From: Phoronis australis | Lineage: Eukaryota; Phoronida; Phoronidae | NCBI GenBank assembly: GCA_002633005.1 | Contig: NMRA01000084.1 | Location: forward strand, 174,320 to 234,319 | Direction of reading: 5' to 3' | Length of the DNA stretch: 60,000 nt | Shown here: one piece after another, positions 48,538 through 60,000 of the stretch | Layout of the letters: each line of letters starts with the position of its first letter | Numbering within the stretch: the stretch's first letter is position 1 | Position numbers and translations under genes: made by a program | The notes under the pieces: model-generated | The model's input: the letters and a program-made list of their open reading frames with translations, nothing else | The model's database searches: none | What the model was told of the DNA's origin: nothing

Positions 48538-48912
48538 ACGCCTGGGTGTACTAACTGCCGTCTCGTGAACTTTGGGTATGCCATTACATCGCTTTCCGAA
48601 AGATGACACATTCCGCGGTACTTGGCTCGTTTGTGTGAAGAAGGCAGCGTTACCCGTCCACACAACGTACAAAGCAGAAGAGAATTACCGAGTGCTTGGC
48701 AAGCATTTTCTGCCGTCGGATAAAGAAACGATAGGTACGTGGAATTAATGAAGATTCCTGAAAAACAACGCCTGAAGAAAGGGTGCCGCACAGTTTCTGT
48801 TGATTCCCGGCAGTGCCCCGTCGCCACAACAGAGAAGTGCATTTTTGAAGCGAGAAGTCTCTCTGACATGATGAGCACGCTTGTCGGTGGGAAGTGGTGG
48901 CGACAATTTTAG
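48538..48912 (+). pseudogene. Degenerate THAP-domain gene inside the element
   Basis: Reading 48538 onward: PGCTNC with the first Cys pair, a +1 frameshift near 48577, then MPLHRFPKDDTFRGTWLVCV (the F-H-x-F-P and W of THAP fingers) and LGKHFLPSDK. The third zinc Cys of C-x2-H is replaced by Gly in LGKHF. A donor GTACGT follows codon ATA-G at 48734. A second ORF (48748-48912) begins MKIPEKQRLKKG, like the R-R-L-K-x-G-A-V-P stretch that commonly follows THAP domains. Lost Cys and frameshift mean no working finger. Confidence 0.72.
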
Positions 48913-49031
48913 GAAACCAGCACGAAAACAACAGTAGAACAGATCCTCACAGTAAATTCGAACGCAGAAGCAAAATGGCGGGAAATTCTAAACCCCTAAA
49001 CGTCACTTCCGAAGTAGGTTATGTACATGTA

Positions 49032-50489
49032 CTCGCTGGTTCCCTGGGTGCCGGCCGCTAGGTGGTAGCCAGCACGCAGGTATCACTTAATTTTTTTACA
49101 CCAGTATTTCGGATTGGCTGGTCGAATTCTTAACAGGCAGCACTTTACGCAAACAAACTGACATGACTGATGGAGGAAGTGTAAATGTGGTCTGTTGCAC
49201 AGACAAATCGGTGCTTATCCCAGAAAATTGTGGTTGCGCTTTTTCGGAGTGCATCCTTCACCTGTCGATGACTTTTGTTTACATTGTTGTCCTGTATTCA
49301 TACAGTATGAACAACAAACTAGTTAAATCGGCCAGATGACGGTGTGTTTACTGTACATGTACGAGTGTGCTTAAAGCACGCGGCTATTAGACATTAGGCC
49401 TACTGGAGAAACGAAATAGTTGCTGCTACGCCACTTGCATGCCAAGGCTAACAAGAGCAACGCGGAGCGTTGAAATGCGCCCACAAATGCATTGCAAATG
49501 GTGTGCTATTACGGTTATTTATTTGTATCATAAAAATGGCCACTAGATGGCGCAAAAACATACAATCCATTCAAAAACAGGAACATGCCATATTTCATAA
49601 AAATCTGTCAAGGAACTTCAGAGAAACAAAGGAAAACGGAATAAAAGGAAATTGCCACTAGTGGACACAGTGTCCGTTGGATCCGCCTGAAAGTCGTCGT
49701 CGTCTGTTGTTATCTTCATATAAACACACTTACTAAATTTAGTAGAGATTCTGCAGTGGGTTTAGGAAAGTCGTCCTCATCCGTATTCAACATCATATAC
49801 ATACACTTGCTAAATTAAGTAAAGATCCTGCGAACAGTTTAAGAGATTCAGCCATAGGCGCAACAAAAACAAAACTGCCACTAGGAGGCGCCACAGTAGT
49901 CGAAATCGTCAACCGTCCTCTTTATAGTAAGCACATACATGCAAATTTTCACAATCATCCTTTGGTTGATAGAGGGGTGGACGCAAAAATCAGACTCCAA
50001 AACAGTAAAAATGGCCACTAGGTGGCGCAAACTACGCCGAATCCATTTGAAAACGGAAGGATAGCGTCATCTCACTAATAGGTGCCTACATAACGAATTT
50101 CACGAAAATCCGTTCAAGACTTTTGAAGATACAAAGGTAAGCGTAAAAAAATAAAACTGCCACTAGGGGGCACACCGGTAGTCGGATCTGTCCGAAAGTT
50201 CGCTCATGCCGTCCCATTCATAGGTGGAACATATGTGCCAAATTTCATGAACGAAAGTCAAAGGGTTTTGGAGATAGAGCAGCGGACGCCGGGTGCCGGA
50301 CGGACAGACGGACGGACGGAGATGATGGCATAATGCGTCCACATATAAATACGTGTATGGGCGCATAAAAATCGTTCATTGTCCAATGACTGCCGAGGTT
50401 ACATCAACCAATGATTAAGCGCGAGCTACCTCCTGCTACCTGCTTGCTTGCTACCACCTAGGGGCACGAAATGGAACCAGCGAAGACTA
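49032..50489 (-). mobile_element. CGCTGGTTCCC-family element inserted in the THAP element
   Basis: Starts TCGCTGGTTCCCTGGGTGCC and ends GGAACCAGCGA. Terminal repeats share CGCTGGTTCC and CTAGGTGGTAGC. Aside from its own insertion (49475-50366) it aligns in reverse with 33737-34264. It lies between the inner repeat and the outer repeat of the THAP element, showing it arrived later. Confidence 0.7.
49475..50366 (+). mobile_element. Innermost element: palindromic-module array with ATGCGCCCA ends
   Basis: Begins ATGCGCCCACA and ends TGTATGGGCGCAT, a short terminal inverted repeat. Inside, a palindrome-like module GCCACTAGGTGGC recurs: GCCACTAGATGGCGC (49538), GCCACTAGTGGACAC (49654), GCCACTAGGAGGCGC (49879), GCCACTAGGTGGCGC (50012) and GCCACTAGGGGGCAC (50160). 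It is set in a longer repeat with AAATTTCA..GAAAATC. A GGACGGAC tract (50300-50320) lies near the end. No coding sequence. It resembles module-bearing non-autonomous repeats common in marine invertebrates. Confidence 0.6.
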
Positions 50490-50576
50490 ACTAATACAAC
50501 TACAAGAAGCCGTAATTAACTGAAAAAATGCCTGGGATAATCAACCAACCCTATTTTTCTAAAAATGACATGCAAA

Positions 50577-52263
50577 ACTGAACTGAGTTGAGCTGTCTCA
50601 AACATGCAAGGTGAACACAAGGTTGAAATTTATTATTTTCTTACTACATGAATCTCTCCCAATTCTTTACTAACTTTATCAATTTGCAGCGCATAATTTG
50701 AGATGTCAAATATTGTTTGAGACTTCACATTAACGGGTTTTCTTTTCATGGAGTGAAAGCCGCAGGCGACACCGAGAAGAACGCGTTTGTAATCCATTTT
50801 TAAATCAAACTACATGTACGTCACATGTCATACATGTACTTGATCAGCTCGCTAAATGTCGCAAGTGTAAAGTTTATGAGAGACTGGGACGCGTTTGCGC
50901 ACGGGCGCGTTGAGTTGGTCGCATGTTTCATGGAATCGAAGAGTACATCGGAGAGCCCACGGCCCAGTGAAAAGGCTTTTCACAGAAATCGATGTTTAGC
51001 TAGCGTTTCTACAAGGTTCTGTAGTTGGTTACCGCTACGATTTTGACATAAAGAAGCAGCTGGGCGCTAGTCGGCACCACAGGTAAGCCTTCCGTCCCAA
51101 ATGGAAGAAACACATTTGTAACAACACATCCACCTACCAGGAGGACCAGGGAGACTAAGCAATCAGCCTGAGGGTGTCGTCCGCACCGCGCAATGTGCGG
51201 CAGGTGACCCAAGACCACGTACGTCTTTCAGAAATATTGCTTGCAAGCAAAACATGGCCATAATTACTAAGAAATCTATTGCGTTCAGATATTTTATGTA
51301 CCCTCAGCTAAACATGCGCATTCCGGTAAATCTCCCCGGCGAGGTTGCGGAAGACTAATTTTTTCTACAGAATTGGGAACAGACACTCTTGTTCATTATT
51401 CAACAAGAGTGTCTGTAGGCTGTCCCTTAGAACATTTATGAGCACCCAGGCAGCACATCAGGTTTGTTTCCAAGTTGTCACCAAATGGAACGGATCAGCT
51501 CTCAGTAAAAGTGACATGACTGCTGGGAAAAGGCAGTCGAGGAAACCAATTAAAATTTCAAATAACTGTCCATACCTTCCTGCGACTTGCGATAAACGGG
51601 AATAAAGATCTGTGTTCATTTTGAATCCAAGGAATCAGTGTGTGGCGTAAGATCATTTAACGCAAGTGCTCGTGCCCCGCAACGATTGTACATGTATGCG
51701 TACCGTGGGTCTCAAAGACGCATACTTTTGCATTCTTTTAGGTGACTATCACAGGTTCTCCCCTAGCTTTTTTGGCAAGGCAAGACGCACCATCTTCGTG
51801 TGCTGTCGTTGGATCTAGTCTATTGATCTTGGTTAAGAACGTTCAAGTAATAGCTGAAGGTAGTAACGGCCACTGAGAATTTGTTTGGTAATCTATCAGG
51901 ACGACACTGCCGTCCTCAACCAGTCAAACAGAAAGGAAATTCGTCCTGTCGATGTTATACATGCTGGGTTTCGTCACCATCTGAGAAAATAGCAGCTAAA
52001 AACAATTCAAGATGTGGAATGCGTTGGATTTCCAATAAAGTCTGTTCTCATACTACCAGTAGTCAATCAATACAAAGTGCAAAGCGTTTAAGAAAAGTAC
52101 GAAGCGATGCTGACTAAGCAAGAAACAAAAGCTTTCCAAATAGATAGCAACACTAAGTGCCTCCATCTTGATAGTTCTCCCAGTCCTTCTGCTTTATCGG
52201 CACCTGGAAATGCAGAAATCAAAAGCGTTGCTGGACGAGAATTGAAAGTACGAGGTCAGAGTA
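50577..52263. other. Spacer without a recognised gene
   Basis: A 78-codon frame at 51881-52117 with several Cys residues, and L-S-G-R-H, faintly recalls a piggyBac C-terminus but does not hold the spacing. It may equally be an upstream part of the retroelement remnant that follows. Confidence 0.35.
51379..51416. repeat. Perfect 15-bp hairpin
   Basis: ACAGACACTCTTGTT (51379-51393) and its exact reverse complement (51402-51416) with an 8-base loop. No transposon signature around it. Confidence 0.8.
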
Positions 52264-52830
52264 CACCTTTCTGTGGAATGCAAACAAGAACTGCAGTGTT
52301 GGACTTAGTACATGTACGTCGGTCAGTGGAATGGGCGGGTGATAATTACCCCAGTTCCCAATTTTGTCATCTTCGCTGATGCCTCCAAGACAGTTAGGCT
52401 GGGCTGCAATGTGCAATGGTCTCACCAACCCGAGGACAGTGGGTTCCACATAAAAATAATTTCCCACCAATGTTTTGAAACTCACAGGGGCCATGTTTGT
52501 CCTGGTATCATATTCGAAGGACATGTGCAACATTCATGAACGCGTGGCGACACTGACTCGGCTAAACAAGACGGGAGGCCATCGCTCACGAGACCTGTTC
52601 CAAGTCACTCGAGATTTGTGACAATACTAGTTGATGTCTCCAAAGCTGTTCCAAAAGCTTGAAAGGCTAGGATCCGATCCAGGTCGACTTGTCCAGGGAT
52701 AGATCGACTGCACAAGACACGCGTTACGTCACCTAGAAACCAGGCTCACATTGTAACGGCTGTGTATGCCTTGCCTCTCGACTGGTGCATGATGGATGGG
52801 CGTTTACTTCACCTTCGTTTTGTTTGATCA
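52264..52830 (+). pseudogene. DIRS-like retrotransposon RNase H remnant
   Basis: HLSVECKQELQCWT, a stop, then Q-W-N-G-R-V-I-I-T-P-V-P and FVIFADAS (52350-52380) match the C-W-(x) / N-G-(x)-I-x-P / x-T-D-A-S block that follows the reverse transcriptase in DIRS-type and related retroelements. Next comes F-H-I-K-I-I (H-I-N-x-L-E in the family), a frameshift, LNKTGGHRSRDLFQVTRDL (52562-52618; family I-N-K-Q-G-G-T-R-S), and finally A-V-Y-A-L-P-L-D-W (52755-52785; family A-V-D-A-L-x-x-x-W). At least three stops or shifts. No tyrosine recombinase piece was found, so the exact group is uncertain. Confidence 0.65.
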
Positions 52831-53579
52831 GAACATGCCTGGTCATCTAAGTCAAACCAGAGACTAGCTGACAGTTGGAACAAACCCGTCTGGGAATTCT
52901 AACTTCATGTATTGGAGTCATTATCAATACTTTGGTCATAAAATGCATTTCCCATACCTATGCGTGAAGACTAGGTACATGAATTCACGTAAATCAAGAC
53001 CGGGGGGCCATTCTGTACTCGAAACCGAACTCAAAACTATTTTTGACACTTTTCATTTTACTTTTGTGCATTCTCAAGGTAACGGTCTAGTACTGTGTGC
53101 TCAAGTACATACAGGTGTAGTCGTTTATTTTGATGATAGTCTATAATCCTGGTTTCTAGCTGATGACCTTAGCATTTACGCTATGAATTTGAGCGTTTAC
53201 TCGAAATCTTGAGTTGATACAAAAGTTTTTAGTTACAATGTAGAATCGAGGGCTCATCTCATGCGAACTTTGATTGAGTTTGCACAAAAAGTAGAACGTG
53301 AAATGTCAATAACCTCTTCGAGTTCGATTTCTAGTACAAACATAAGACGTCAGAGCCTGCTATCTTTAAAAGTATTTAGTTCAACACACTTTATGTTGAA
53401 CGCACTTACATGTACTATGCCTTATCTTTGATATGATACAGCGAGTAGGATCAGTTTGACATGCTATTAAATTGAGCCCACGGCGATGAACTGTTGTTAA
53501 GCGAAGTTGAGTGTAACCGAGCAGGACGTTTGGGAAAGGTACATAAAAAGCGTTTACTTGTACTGACAACTGAAATAAC
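52831..53579. other. Region upstream of the oxidase gene
   Basis: The promoter of the oxidase should lie here. I see no TATA box or CpG-rich patch I would trust. Transcript start not assignable. Confidence 0.4.
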
Positions 53580-59652
<6,073 letters not shown>

Positions 59653-59747
59653 GTGAGTTTCGTTTAGAGAAATGCAGTTTTCTCACGGGATATAGTTTGC
59701 GTCAGAACATGATCGGTGACATTATAGTCGTAAAAAACATTATTGAT

Positions 59748-60000
59748 CAGTGGCGGATCTAGGATATCACAAGGGGGTCCCAATATTTTGTCCCGCTGTG
59801 AGCATTTGCACAAACCACGATAGTAGATGCGTAAAGCACCGAATGGGGGGAGATCGGGAGGGGGTTTTTCCCCCTCCCGCCCAGGAAATTTTTCTGTTTT
59901 TCCTCTAAAAATCAAGCATTTTCCTTGATTCTTGAAGTATTATCCAAGAATAAAAGGCACAAAAAAAACACGGAGAACGTGTCAAACAGGAAATACTGCA
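59748..60000. mobile_element. Possible MITE end (hAT-like CAGTGGCGGATC terminus)
   Basis: CAGTGGCGGATCTAGGATAT looks like the CAGNGGCGGATC terminus of many hAT-type MITEs. It is followed by a GGGGGTCCC stretch and a perfect hairpin GGGAGGGGG/CCCCCTCCC (59856-59878). It lies in oxidase intron 6, and its other end would be outside the window. Confidence 0.4.

Larger units (their letters stand above)
48288..50576 (+). mobile_element. THAP-bearing inverted-repeat element (P-like?) interrupted by a nested insertion
   Basis: The outer ends (about 48288-48384 and 50490-50576) and an inner pair are inverted repeats. The inner left CGGGAAGTGACGTTGAGGGG with AATTTCCCGCCATTTT (48395-48435) matches the reverse of 48975-49015. 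Between the inner pair lies a broken THAP gene (48538-48912). The right end is split from the body by the element at 49032-50489. Without the insertion the element is about 830 bp, so it is non-autonomous. A THAP domain in a TIR element suggests the P superfamily, by inference. Confidence 0.7.

Noticed and set aside
51881-52117. Possible piggyBac C-terminal Cys-rich domain
   Set aside because: L-S-G-R-H and one C-x2-C are suggestive, but the remaining Cys spacing does not fit; could be by chance.

Overview
This window is animal nuclear DNA that is AT-rich and dominated by decayed mobile elements. Codons are interrupted by GT-AG introns. Non-LTR, Ty3/gypsy-like, DIRS-like, mariner-like and THAP/P-like remnants are all present. 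Palindromes such as ACATGTAC and GTAGGCCTAC recur in the spacers. These traits together suggest a marine invertebrate, possibly a non-vertebrate deuterostome; that is inference and no marker fixes the species. Four single N bases (26426, 28347, 30771, 47787) look like assembly joins. There are no operons, CRISPR arrays or bacterial features.

The one clearly recognisable host gene is at the right end: a 2-hydroxyacid (glycolate/lactate) oxidase, + strand. Six consecutive exons lie at 53580-53725, 54344-54501, 55962-56064, 57016-57174, 57630-57772 and 59561-59652. All six join in frame with matching phases and give 267 codons through the catalytic His/Arg motif. The remaining exons lie beyond the window.

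Left part (1-21 kb): a tRNA-like SINE head; a 2.1-kb TA-flanked inverted-repeat element (2206-4330) carrying a gene fragment; a SAP-like exon near 4.6 kb; long spacers with conspicuous hairpins (9.7 kb, 14.0 kb); a 28-bp tandem repeat (14.7 kb); and a THAP-domain exon with an in-frame TGA (19.0 kb). At 21.06-21.38 kb lies a compact 105-residue Cys/His-rich PHD-like ORF. Ten bases after its stop begins the first of two hairpins that fit the metazoan replication-dependent histone 3' stem-loop consensus. I regard this as the most unusual locus here.

Middle (23-36 kb): a complete but dead mariner-like element (23638-25120); a second, shorter copy of the 2.1-kb element (27646-28701); a degenerate minisatellite (28.8-30.0 kb); AT microsatellites; a gypsy-like element with most of its 5' half deleted (31260-33367); a MITE copy (33.7 kb); and a 1.39-kb inverted-repeat element with an internal minisatellite (34265-35654).

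Right-middle (36-53 kb): a candidate minus-strand terminal exon with 3' UTR (38.6-39.5 kb); a 5'-truncated LINE ending in a hexamer tail (40.8-42.4 kb); a near-identical tandem duplication joined at an N (47.4-48.2 kb); a three-level nest of inverted-repeat elements with a broken THAP gene (48.3-50.6 kb); and a DIRS-like RNase H remnant (52.3 kb). Apart from the oxidase, and possibly the PHD-like ORF and the 39-kb exon, no gene here looks functional.
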